Of a DNA stretch of 64,000 nucleotides, positions 54,541 through 62,893 are shown piece by piece. Origin of the DNA: Acinetobacter nosocomialis. Its GTDB lineage: Bacteria; Pseudomonadota; Gammaproteobacteria; Pseudomonadales; Moraxellaceae. The stretch lies in NCBI GenBank assembly GCA_025736915.1, contig CP107049.1, positions 3,782,001 through 3,846,000 of the forward strand, written 5' to 3'. The number at the start of each line of letters is the position of its first letter. Position 1 is the first letter of the stretch. The position numbers and the translations under genes are program-made. The notes beneath the pieces were generated by a model. The model was not told the origin of the DNA and searched no databases. It saw only the letters and a list, made by a program, of their open reading frames with translations.

Positions 54541-54616
54541 AAGAAGATGAGAAATTGCTTACTCATCAAATGGCAGCTCACAGCAAATGAAATATATGCA
54601 ATTTTAGGCTTTTAAT

Positions 54617-55408
54617 ATGTTATTACTTGTCGTTGAAGGCATTGTGATTGGCTTTTTACTTGGTCTTACTGGTGCAGGTGGCGGTATTCTTGCTGTGCCT
54701 GCGCTCATGACCAGTCAAGGCTGGAGTGTGGCTCAAGCTGCACCGATTGGATTGCTCGCTGTTGCACTATCTACACTCATTGGAACTATTGAAGGCTTAT
54801 TTAAAAAGATAGTTCGTTATCGCGCTGCTATTTGGATTGCCTTAATTGGTGCCCCTATGGCACACATCGGCATTTTAATAGCCAACGCGATTTCACCTGT
54901 TTGGCTCATGTTAATGTTCAGCTTAGTCATGTTTACAGTAGGTTATCGACTTATTAGTAACCGAGTATCAGACTTTCATAACCCGCCGTGCCAGGTCAAC
55001 CCAAGTACAGGACGCTTTATCTGGAATTTTAAAACGGGAAGCGTTCTTGCCAGCATCGGGATTATTGCGGGGCTTTTAACTGGCATGTTAGGGGTTGGTG
55101 GCGGCTTTGTAATTGTGCCAGCGCTTAGAAAAGTCACAAATTTGGATATGCATAGCATTGTTGCAACGTCACTTATGATTATTTTTCTCATTAGTGGAAT
55201 GAGTATTGTGATGCATATTGCAGAGGGTTTTCATTATCCAGTAGGCATTACTAGTGCGTTTGCGCTCGCATGTGCAGTTGGTATGTTATTAGGGCGCAGA
55301 GCTATTCGTTTTATTCCGTCTGCAATTGTGCAAAAAGTCTTTGCTTTAATGGTTTTTGCTGTCGCAATTTATATGGTGATTAAGATAGTTAATCTAACAA
55401 ATATCTAA
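54617..55408 (+). CDS. TauE/SafE family exporter of the sulfide module
   Basis: A 263-residue polytopic membrane protein. Duplicate signatures GFLLGLTGAGGGILAVPALM (about 11-30) and GLLTGMLGVGGGFVIVPALR (about 152-171) mark the two pseudo-symmetric halves. In persulfide dioxygenase operons such proteins are thought to export sulfite. It follows the SQR fusion after a repeat-bearing gap, so it may be less expressed than the two enzymes. Confidence 0.88.
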   Translation: MLLLVVEGIVIGFLLGLTGAGGGILAVPALMTSQGWSVAQAAPIGLLAVALSTLIGTIEGLFKKIVRYRAAIWIALIGAPMAHIGILIANAISPVWLMLMFSLVMFTVGYRLISNRVSDFHNPPCQVNPSTGRFIWNFKTGSVLASIGIIAGLLTGMLGVGGGFVIVPALRKVTNLDMHSIVATSLMIIFLISGMSIVMHIAEGFHYPVGITSAFALACAVGMLLGRRAIRFIPSAIVQKVFALMVFAVAIYMVIKIVNLTNI

Positions 55409-55517
55409 GTAATATAGTATTTTAACTATCTCTGTAGTTAGCAATTTTCCAAAGACGAGATGTTAAAATTCTCTTTGGAAATTTGATTTAAACCATATAA
55501 ATTTTTGAGAAAGCGAT

Positions 55518-56522
55518 ATGAAGCGAGTTAACGTGGCAATTTGTGGTTTTGGACGGATTGGGCAACAAATTGCAGAGCTTCTTTTAAATCGATCGACCTA
55601 CTATAAACAAAAATATCAAATTGATGCCCGTTTAGTGGGCGTCTGCAACTCATCATCAGGTTTAATTGATCAAGAAGGTTTACACGCTTCAAAGTGGCTA
55701 GATAAAACAAAATATCAAGTAGGCCTAACAGAGCAAAAGTTTTTAGAACAGGTTCAAGCAGATGTCATTATTGAGACAGGGCCAAGTGACTATGTGACAG
55801 GTGGAAAAGGCCTATTTTATTTAGATTATGCTTTAACACATAGCATGAATGCGATTGCGGTATCTAAAGGTGCTTTAGTCGTAGATGGTAAAAAAATAGT
55901 TAACTTGGCACATCAGCACAATAAAAAACTATTTTTTAGCGGTGCGACAGCTGCTGCCTTACCAACTGTTGATTTGTTTGAATATAACTTAGCTGGCTGC
56001 CAAATTTTAGAAATAGAAGGTGTGTTTACAGGCACCACGAATTTTATTTTGAATGATATGTTGCAACATGAATGTGCGTTTGCAGAATCTCTTGAAAAAG
56101 CTCAAGCAAAAGGTATTGCAGAACCTGACAGCTCTTTCGATGTAGATGGATGGGATACTGCTGCCAAAATTACGATACTAGCCAATACTGTTTTGGGAGC
56201 TGATATAAAAATTCAAGATATTCCAAGACAAGGAATCAGTCATGTCACAGCCGATCATATTCGTGGTTGGAAAAAAGAAAATGTAATTCCTCGTCTGGTC
56301 GGTTTTATTCATATTAAGAATCAGCAAATTCAAACAGGTGTTGAATTAAGATTAGTTCCAGCAAATCATCCGTTTGCTCATCTGCAAGGTTCCAATAAAT
56401 GCATTCGGGTGTTAACTCAAGAAATGGGGGAACTTGTTGTAAGTGGAGGAGCATCTGCGCCTTTAGCTACGGCAGCTGCGGCTTTGAAAGATTTTGAGCT
56501 GATGCTAAAAACGTACTGCTAG
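55518..56522 (+). CDS. Homoserine-dehydrogenase-like protein without ACT domain
   Basis: A 334-residue NAD(P)-dependent enzyme. Rossmann motif ICGFGRIGQQIAELLL; catalytic core GVFTGTTNFILNDML, AKGIAEPDSSFDVDGWDTAAKITILANTVLG with the conserved Asp-x3-Lys, and SVTADHI-like ISHVTADHI. It ends where the catalytic domain ends, so there is no regulatory ACT domain. A canonical homoserine dehydrogenase (hom, about 430 residues, next to thrC) is expected elsewhere; this one may act on another substrate. It stands alone. Confidence 0.85.
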   Translation: MKRVNVAICGFGRIGQQIAELLLNRSTYYKQKYQIDARLVGVCNSSSGLIDQEGLHASKWLDKTKYQVGLTEQKFLEQVQADVIIETGPSDYVTGGKGLFYLDYALTHSMNAIAVSKGALVVDGKKIVNLAHQHNKKLFFSGATAAALPTVDLFEYNLAGCQILEIEGVFTGTTNFILNDMLQHECAFAESLEKAQAKGIAEPDSSFDVDGWDTAAKITILANTVLGADIKIQDIPRQGISHVTADHIRGWKKENVIPRLVGFIHIKNQQIQTGVELRLVPANHPFAHLQGSNKCIRVLTQEMGELVVSGGASAPLATAAAALKDFELMLKTYC

Positions 56523-56544
56523 AGATGAATTATTACTTATAAAA

Positions 56545-56568
56545 AAGCAGGCTTTTATGCCTGCTTCT
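56545..56568. terminator. Terminator shared by convergent genes
   Basis: AAGCAGGC-TTTTAT-GCCTGCTT, with AAAAAA on the left, so it works best on the minus strand; it overlaps the last codons of the DMT gene. Confidence 0.75.
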
Positions 56569-57472
56569 CACAATTTTTTTGACTGCTAAATAATTTCTTT
56601 CCAATTTCAAACTTACTGAACATTAGGTAGTTACCAAGTAAGATGAGTAAAATTCCAAATACAGCATTTAAAGTCCACTCATATCCTTCAAAGAAAGTCG
56701 AAACTGTTAGAGCGACTAAAGGGAAGAGTAATGTGCTATAGGCTGCTTTAGCTGCACCAATTCGCCCGACTAAAGAAAAATAAGCCGAGAACCCAATAAC
56801 CGTACCAAATACAGCCAAGTAAAGTACCGAACTTAAAAATGGGAAATTCATTGGAGGCATTAAATCTTGTCCTGTAAATAAAGCTAGACTTAACATCACC
56901 AATGCACCATAAGTCATGGCATAACAGTTTGTTGAAAAGATATTTAGACCACGTTTTTGGTGTCTAACACTAATCATATTTCCTAAAGAAAAACCGTAAG
57001 TGCCTATTGCACATAGACCAATACCCATTAATAACTGCGCATTAAACTGACTATTAATGAGGTCATGCCAAAACAGTAGAACAATACCACTTAGACCCAA
57101 AAGTGCAGCTGGCGCAAAGTTTGGAGAAGGTTTCTGTTTAAAAAAGATAAGCGCATTAATGGCATTAAAGAAAACAGCCATCGAAAAAATGACAGACTCT
57201 AAACCGCTATTTACATATTTAACCGCAGTATAAAAACAAATAAAGTTTAGGCCGAAAACACAGAGTCCTTGTAGCATACAAAACAAGTGATCTTTTAAAG
57301 CAATTCGCTGTAATTTTCCTGAAAATAGTAAAACAACCCACAGTAATAAGGCTGAAATGGCAAAACGCCATAAAATTGCGACAACGGGTGTTGCATAGTG
57401 GCTTTGAACGGCAATTCCAATCCATGTTGTTCCCCAAATCAACACCACCGCAACATAGAGTAAAATATTCAT
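56555..57472 (-). CDS. EamA-family (DMT) transporter
   Basis: A 305-residue inner-membrane protein with ten helices in two EamA repeats (IWGTTWIGIAVQSHYATPVVAILWRFAISALLL at the start; FGTVIGFSAYFSLVGRIGAAKAAYSTLLFPLVALTVSTFFEGYEW in the second half). The family exports amino acids or other small metabolites. GAGGA seven bases before ATG 57472 decides the start. The AraC gene 166 bp away is divergent and may control it. Confidence 0.88.
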   Translation of the reverse strand: MNILLYVAVVLIWGTTWIGIAVQSHYATPVVAILWRFAISALLLWVVLLFSGKLQRIALKDHLFCMLQGLCVFGLNFICFYTAVKYVNSGLESVIFSMAVFFNAINALIFFKQKPSPNFAPAALLGLSGIVLLFWHDLINSQFNAQLLMGIGLCAIGTYGFSLGNMISVRHQKRGLNIFSTNCYAMTYGALVMLSLALFTGQDLMPPMNFPFLSSVLYLAVFGTVIGFSAYFSLVGRIGAAKAAYSTLLFPLVALTVSTFFEGYEWTLNAVFGILLILLGNYLMFSKFEIGKKLFSSQKNCEKQA

Positions 57473-57638
57473 AAGTTCATCCTCGATTACCAAGCTTAAG
57501 TATCTAGGAATGCTTCATTTTTCACGTATATATTCTTGTGTTATACATGCAAGATCTTGCGTTTTTTATAGATCTAAACTAGCTGAACTTTGCTGAATAT
57601 GGTTAACTTAAGCTCAATGATATTCGTTTTAATTTTGC

Positions 57639-58493
57639 ATGGCCTATCAAACTTTAGAACAGCTACAGCAATCTAAAGCCAAGCTTCACGAAACTGTGGT
57701 GCTTGATGAAAATATGCAACTTGCATTTTGGTCTAATCAGCAAGATCGTGTAAGTGTCTGTAGCGATCATCACACTCTAAGTCTGTATATTCAAGATGGC
57801 TATGAAAGCTATCAAAAAACACCTGCGGGCTGGAAAAATGGCGGTGGGCCGGGGCGTTTTTGTTTGTTGCCTGAACATCAGGAATCAACTTGGGACATAC
57901 GTGGTGGGCTTAAATTCGTTCACTTGTATTATACCGACCAACATTTGCGTGATGTTGCCGAAAAAATATGGGACAAAGAACCGAATCAAATTCAACTAAA
58001 CGAAGTTGCATTTAGTGATGATGAACGGATTCGAGCACTTTATCAGTTCTTCTTACTAGATTGTGATTGGCAAGATTCTTCAAACCATTTACAAATGAGT
58101 ACAACAGCAAGTTTGTTGTTGAATCATTTAATTCGAAGATACAGTAGTGTTCAATGGCAACAGCCTGCCATTAAAGGCGGACTGGCACCTCATAAACTCA
58201 AATATATTCAAGAATGGATTGAAGATCATCTAGGTCAGGCGCTCGCTTTGTCAGACTTGGCAAATGTTGTGAATTTAAGCGAATACCATTTTGCTCATAT
58301 GTTTAAACAGTCCATGAATATGCCGCCTCACCAATATGTCATGCAAAGACGTTTAACTAAGGCAAAGGGGTTAATTCAGTCATCTCAGCTTTCTTTACAA
58401 GATATTGCCCTAGTTTGTGGGTTTAGTTCAGCGAGTCATTTAAGCCATCGCTTTAAACAGTTTTATGGCATGAGTCCTTCACAATTACGTTAA
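57639..58493 (+). CDS. AraC-family transcriptional regulator
   Basis: A 284-residue regulator with an N-terminal cupin-like sensing part (about 20-160) and the AraC DNA-binding domain (about 185-284): YIQEWIEDHLGQALALSDLANVVNLSEYHFAHMFKQSM and LQDIALVCGFSSASHLSHRFKQFYGMSPSQLR. It is divergent from the DMT transporter, a common regulator-exporter pair. The effector is unknown. Confidence 0.9.
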   Translation: MAYQTLEQLQQSKAKLHETVVLDENMQLAFWSNQQDRVSVCSDHHTLSLYIQDGYESYQKTPAGWKNGGGPGRFCLLPEHQESTWDIRGGLKFVHLYYTDQHLRDVAEKIWDKEPNQIQLNEVAFSDDERIRALYQFFLLDCDWQDSSNHLQMSTTASLLLNHLIRRYSSVQWQQPAIKGGLAPHKLKYIQEWIEDHLGQALALSDLANVVNLSEYHFAHMFKQSMNMPPHQYVMQRRLTKAKGLIQSSQLSLQDIALVCGFSSASHLSHRFKQFYGMSPSQLR

Positions 58494-58511
58494 AAGACCC
58501 ATGACTCATTT

Positions 58512-59861
58512 TTATAAAAGATAAATACCTAAACCAATTAGTGCTGATGCAAAAATGACATAGAGTACATTAATGTTAAAGCGGAATAAGGCAATAAATG
58601 CAGCCACAGTAATGATCGCCGAGATAACATCAAAGTGACCGGAAAAACCGTGTGGCCATAGCACGTGATAACTAAAAAATAATGCTAGATTTAAAATGAC
58701 ACCGACCACAGCCGCGGTAATCGCAGTGAGTGGTGCCGTAAACTTTATTTCATTATGAGTAGATTCAATAAAAGGGCCACCTGCAAAAATAAATACAAAT
58801 GAAAAGAGAAAGGTAAACCAAGTCACAATGACAGCACCGAGCGCTCCAGCAAAAAATAGATGTTCAGGCCCAAGTAATGAATGATTAACGCCTCCTAAAA
58901 AACCAACAAAGGCAACGACCATAATCAGTGGACCGGGGGTAGTTTCACCTAAAGCTAAACCATCAATCATTTGCGTAGGTGAAAGCCAACCAAAATGATT
59001 CACAGCCCCTTGATAGACGTAAGGTAAAACTGCGTAAGCACCCCCAAACGTGAGCAAAGCAGCTTTAGTGAAAAACCACGCCATTTGCGTATAAGAATGA
59101 TGCCATCCAAAATATGCGCCTAAAGCTAAAATTGGCAATAACCATAAAGCGATTGCCACAAAAATAAGTTTAGCTAATCGTGACCAATGGAATTTAGCAT
59201 GCTCTGGTGTCGGGGTATCATCATCAATAAATGCCGGGCCATAATCTTTCTGACTAGTTTTATGCCCAGCTGCTGAGGAAAGTAGCTCAGGGTACTTTTT
59301 ACTTACTAAATAACCTGCAATGCCTGCAGATAAAACAATAAGTGGGAAAGGAAGCTTTAAGACAAAAATGGCAAGAAACGCTGCAATTGCCACGAACCAT
59401 AAAAATTTATTTTTAAGCGAACGGCTACCTATACGGTACGTTGCATGAAAGACAATTGCGGTAACAGCAGGCTTGATCCCGTAGAAAATGCCTGCGATAA
59501 CGGGAACATCTCCAAATTTTATATAGACCCAAGACAGCCCAATTAAAATAAATAATGAGGGCAATACAAATAGAATGCCTGCGACTAGTCCTCCAGCAGT
59601 TCTGTGCATGAGCCAACCAATGTAGGTTGCTAATTGCTGTGCTTCAGGGCCGGGTAACAACATGCAGTAGTTCAGTGCATGTAAAAATCTTTTTTCAGAT
59701 ATCCAGCGCTTTTGTTCAACCAGTTCCTGATGCATCACAGCGATTTGTCCAGCTGGTCCTCCAAAGCTAATAAAGCCGAGCTTCAGCCAAAATAAGAAGG
59801 CTTGCCAGAAGGTGACCTTTCCCGCTGAATCATCAGGGGTATTTTGTTGTTTTTGTTGCAT
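58512..59861 (-). CDS. chrA: Chromate transporter ChrA
   Basis: A 449-residue CHR-superfamily protein with two homologous halves; signatures FWLKLGFISFGGPAGQIAVMH (first half) and FFTKAALLTFGGAYAVLPYVYQGAVNHFGWL (second half), plus GPEAQQLATYIGWLMHRT and GETTPGPLIMVVAFVGFL. The family exports chromate by proton antiport; sulfate-like oxyanions are structural analogues. AGGGGATAAT before ATG 59861 rejects the 34-codon longer frame. It is convergent with the AraC gene, 18 bp apart. Confidence 0.92.
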   Translation of the reverse strand: MQQKQQNTPDDSAGKVTFWQAFLFWLKLGFISFGGPAGQIAVMHQELVEQKRWISEKRFLHALNYCMLLPGPEAQQLATYIGWLMHRTAGGLVAGILFVLPSLFILIGLSWVYIKFGDVPVIAGIFYGIKPAVTAIVFHATYRIGSRSLKNKFLWFVAIAAFLAIFVLKLPFPLIVLSAGIAGYLVSKKYPELLSSAAGHKTSQKDYGPAFIDDDTPTPEHAKFHWSRLAKLIFVAIALWLLPILALGAYFGWHHSYTQMAWFFTKAALLTFGGAYAVLPYVYQGAVNHFGWLSPTQMIDGLALGETTPGPLIMVVAFVGFLGGVNHSLLGPEHLFFAGALGAVIVTWFTFLFSFVFIFAGGPFIESTHNEIKFTAPLTAITAAVVGVILNLALFFSYHVLWPHGFSGHFDVISAIITVAAFIALFRFNINVLYVIFASALIGLGIYLL

Positions 59862-60102
59862 ATTATCCCCTAAAAAATAATAGTAATTTTTACGTTTATG
59901 GCATAACGGAGTATGTTTTATAGCATAACAAATACAAATGTATTTTTTATGATAATAATTCAAATTTTATAGATAACCATTCATTAATTTATTGATATTC
60001 ATTGAAATTATTTTTTTAACTAAAGTTATCGCTTTAAATTATTTCCAAAGTTGAAACATTTTAAACATTATTTGCTCAAGTTGTTATAACAGGTTGTAAG
60101 CC

Positions 60103-60846
60103 GTGAGCCAGCTACCCCACGATCCCAAAAATCACAAGCCTCTTTACGATCAGTTAAGGGAACTCATCCTTAACAAAATTGTAAATGGCGAATACGCAGT
60201 GTTGAGCCAAATTCCATCTGAAAATGAGTTTGCTGAACAGTTCGGTGTAAGTCGAATCACAGTTCGCCAAGCACTCAACCAATTACAGTTGGAAGGCTAT
60301 ATTTTTAAGGTGCCGGGTAAAGGGACCTTTGTAAGTAAGCCAAAAACGTTCCAGAACATCTCAAGTTTGCAAGGTTTTGCGGAAGCAATGTCATCTGCTG
60401 GTCACGAAATTTTAAACCGTGTCATCTCGGCCGAGCTCAAACAGATCCCGATGCACGTTGTGCCCAAATTAAAGTTACCTGTTAAAGCCAATGTATATGA
60501 AATTCAACGTGTTCGTTTGCTCAACCGTCAACCAGTGTCTTATGAGTTGACTTATTTGCCAGAACATATTGGTTTGAAGCTTAAAGAAAAAGCGATTGAT
60601 TTACGTACAACCGATATTTTTAAGGCATTAGAACAAGAGTGCGACATCCCTTTGGGACATGCGGATTTAAGCATTGATGCCACGGTGGCGGATGAAGAAT
60701 TAGCGGCTCTGTTGCAAGTCGAAATCGGAACTCCTGTATTACGAGTCGAACGTTTGACTCATGACGCAAATGGCCAACCGATTGACTATGAATATCTCTA
60801 TTTTTCAGGCGATACCTTCCAGTACCGTTTACGTATTCATCGTTAA
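60103..60846 (+). CDS. GntR/HutC-family regulator with UTRA domain
   Basis: A 247-residue regulator. An N-terminal winged helix-turn-helix (LYDQLRELILNKIVNGEY, then IPSENEFAEQFGVSRITVRQALNQLQLEGYI) and C-terminal UTRA ligand domain (KFQ-like ... YELTYLPEHIGLKLKEKAIDLR ... VLRVERLTHDANGQPIDYEYLYFSGDTFQYRL). GTG start. It precedes the flavoprotein gene by 28 bp on the same strand, so it is probably part of that operon and controls it. Confidence 0.9.
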   Translation: MSQLPHDPKNHKPLYDQLRELILNKIVNGEYAVLSQIPSENEFAEQFGVSRITVRQALNQLQLEGYIFKVPGKGTFVSKPKTFQNISSLQGFAEAMSSAGHEILNRVISAELKQIPMHVVPKLKLPVKANVYEIQRVRLLNRQPVSYELTYLPEHIGLKLKEKAIDLRTTDIFKALEQECDIPLGHADLSIDATVADEELAALLQVEIGTPVLRVERLTHDANGQPIDYEYLYFSGDTFQYRLRIHR

Positions 60847-60874
60847 TAACTCAGATAAAAATAAGGATTTTACA

Positions 60875-62608
60875 ATGGAAACTAAATATCTTGAGTTCGA
60901 TATTGTGGTGATTGGTGGTGGAACTGCTGGACCAATGGCTGCGATTAAAGCAAAACAAGAAAACCCCAATTTAAAAGTCTTACTCATTGAAAAAGCGAAT
61001 GTAAAACGCAGTGGGGCGATTTCAATGGGAATGGACGGGCTGAATAATGCCGTTATTCCGGGATACGCAACACCTGAGCAATACACCAAAGAAATTACCA
61101 TTGCCAATGATGGAGTGGTTAACCAAACCACTGTATATGCATATGCGAAGCATAGTTTCACAACCATTCAACAGCTCGATCAATGGGGCATTAAGTTTGA
61201 AAAAGATGAGACAGGTGAATTTGCAGTAAAAAAAGTACATCATATGGGGGCATATGTTTTACCAATGCCCGAAGGTCATGACGTTAAAAAAGTTTTATAT
61301 CGTCAATTAAAACGTGCTCAAGTCAAAATTAATAATCGGATTGTCACCACAAAGCTTCTAAAAAATGAGCAAGGTGCAATCAATGGTGTACTTGGCTTTG
61401 ACTGTCGTAGTGGTGACTTTTATGTCATTAAAACGAAAGCTGCCATTTTATGTTGTGGTGCCGCAGGGCGTTTAGGTTTGCCAGCTTCTGGCTATTTGAT
61501 GGGCACTTATGAAAACCCAACCAATGCAGGTGACGGCTATGCAATGGCATACCATGCAGGTGCTGAACTAGCCAACTTAGAATGCTTCCAAATTAATCCT
61601 CTAATTAAAGACTATAACGGTCCGGCTTGTGCCTATGTGACTGGTCCTTTAGGAGGTTATACGGCCAATAGTAGAGGTGAACGTTTCATTGAATGTGACT
61701 ACTGGAGTGGTCAAATGATGTGGGAGTTTTACCAAGAGCTGGAAAGTGGTAATGGCCCTGTTTATTTAAAAGTAGATCATCTGGCCGAAGAAACCATTCA
61801 AACCATCGAAGAAATCTTGCATACCAATGAGCGCCCAAGCCGTGGACGTTTTCATGAGGGTCGAGGAACCAATTACCGTCAAGATATGGTGGAAATGCAT
61901 ATATCCGAAATTGGTTTCTGTAGCGGACACAGTGCTTCTGGCGTATGGGTCAATGAAAAAGCTGAGACTTCAGTTAAAGGATTATACAGTGCTGGTGATA
62001 TGGCGGCTGTACCTCATAACTATATGCTTGGTGCATTTACCTATGGTTGGTTTGCAGGTGTAAATGCCGCCCAATACGTGAATGCAGTTGAAGATAGCGA
62101 ATTAAACCAAAGCGAAATAGAAGCAGAAAAAGCTCGAATATTTGCGCCACTGGATTGCTCTGAAGGTTTACCTCCAGAACAAGTGGAATATAAGCTGCGC
62201 CGTTTTGTAAACGACTATTTGCAACCGCCTAAAACTCGCCAAAAAATGGAAATTGGGCTCAAACGTTTTGAAGAAATCAAACAGGACATTAAGCGAATCT
62301 CTGCAAGAAACCCACATGAGCTGATGCGTGCTGCTGAAGTTTCTTTTATTCGAGACTGTGCAGAAATGGCAGCCCGAGCTTCACTGTTTAGAGAAGAAAG
62401 CCGCTGGGGACTGTACCACTATAGAGCAGATTTCCCTCAAAAAAATAACTCGGATTGGTTCTGTCACGCTCATTTGAAAAAAGATGAACACGGCAACATG
62501 GTCAGTTTCAAAAAACAAATCGAGCCTTATGTGGTTCCGATTAACCAAGATGAAGCTGTGTCGTATGACCGTTTACGTATTCAAAAAGATGTTGCTCTAG
62601 CAGACTAA
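60875..62608 (+). CDS. AprA-like FAD flavoprotein (resembles AsfA)
   Basis: A 577-residue flavoprotein of the fumarate reductase/adenylylsulfate reductase alpha superfamily. FAD motif FDIVVIGGGTAGPMAAIKA (about 8-26); NANRSG-like VKRSGAISMGMDGLNNAVI; CCGAAGRLGLPASGYLMGTYENPTNAGDGYAMAYHAGAEL; and SGVWVNEKAETSVKGLYSAGDMAAVPHNYMLGAFTYG. The closest pattern is AprA, and the gene is followed by an AprB-like ferredoxin and an ABC binding protein, as in asfABC for aryl-sulfonate desulfurization. AAGGA before ATG 60875 decides the start. Real AMP/sulfite chemistry is not shown. Confidence 0.82.
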   Translation: METKYLEFDIVVIGGGTAGPMAAIKAKQENPNLKVLLIEKANVKRSGAISMGMDGLNNAVIPGYATPEQYTKEITIANDGVVNQTTVYAYAKHSFTTIQQLDQWGIKFEKDETGEFAVKKVHHMGAYVLPMPEGHDVKKVLYRQLKRAQVKINNRIVTTKLLKNEQGAINGVLGFDCRSGDFYVIKTKAAILCCGAAGRLGLPASGYLMGTYENPTNAGDGYAMAYHAGAELANLECFQINPLIKDYNGPACAYVTGPLGGYTANSRGERFIECDYWSGQMMWEFYQELESGNGPVYLKVDHLAEETIQTIEEILHTNERPSRGRFHEGRGTNYRQDMVEMHISEIGFCSGHSASGVWVNEKAETSVKGLYSAGDMAAVPHNYMLGAFTYGWFAGVNAAQYVNAVEDSELNQSEIEAEKARIFAPLDCSEGLPPEQVEYKLRRFVNDYLQPPKTRQKMEIGLKRFEEIKQDIKRISARNPHELMRAAEVSFIRDCAEMAARASLFREESRWGLYHYRADFPQKNNSDWFCHAHLKKDEHGNMVSFKKQIEPYVVPINQDEAVSYDRLRIQKDVALAD

Positions 62609-62628
62609 ATAAATCAGGAATTTAAATC

Positions 62629-62874
62629 ATGGCTTTTATTTTTAAAGAAGTAGAGCACCGTACTGTCGCACCCGTCATTATTGATGAAGATAAATGTATT
62701 GCTGATAAAGGGTGCACAGTCTGTGTAGATGTTTGTCCAATGGACTTATTGGCGATCGATCCAATAACTCAAAAAGCTTTCATGCAGTTTGATGAATGTT
62801 GGTACTGCATGCCTTGTGAAAAGGACTGTCCAACGGATGCAGTCAAAGTAAATATCCCATACCTACTCAAATAA
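62629..62874 (+). CDS. Two-cluster 4Fe-4S ferredoxin (AprB/AsfB-like)
   Basis: An 81-residue protein with two 4Fe-4S motifs: Cys in DEDKCIADKGCTVCVDVCP (C-x5-C-x2-C-x3-CP) and DECWYCMPCEKDCPTDA (C-x2-C-x2-C-x3-CP). It is the short AprB form, without the C-terminal extension. It probably passes electrons to or from the flavoprotein encoded 20 bp upstream. Confidence 0.88.
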   Translation: MAFIFKEVEHRTVAPVIIDEDKCIADKGCTVCVDVCPMDLLAIDPITQKAFMQFDECWYCMPCEKDCPTDAVKVNIPYLLK

Positions 62875-62893
62875 TTAATTTGGAATACGCAAC

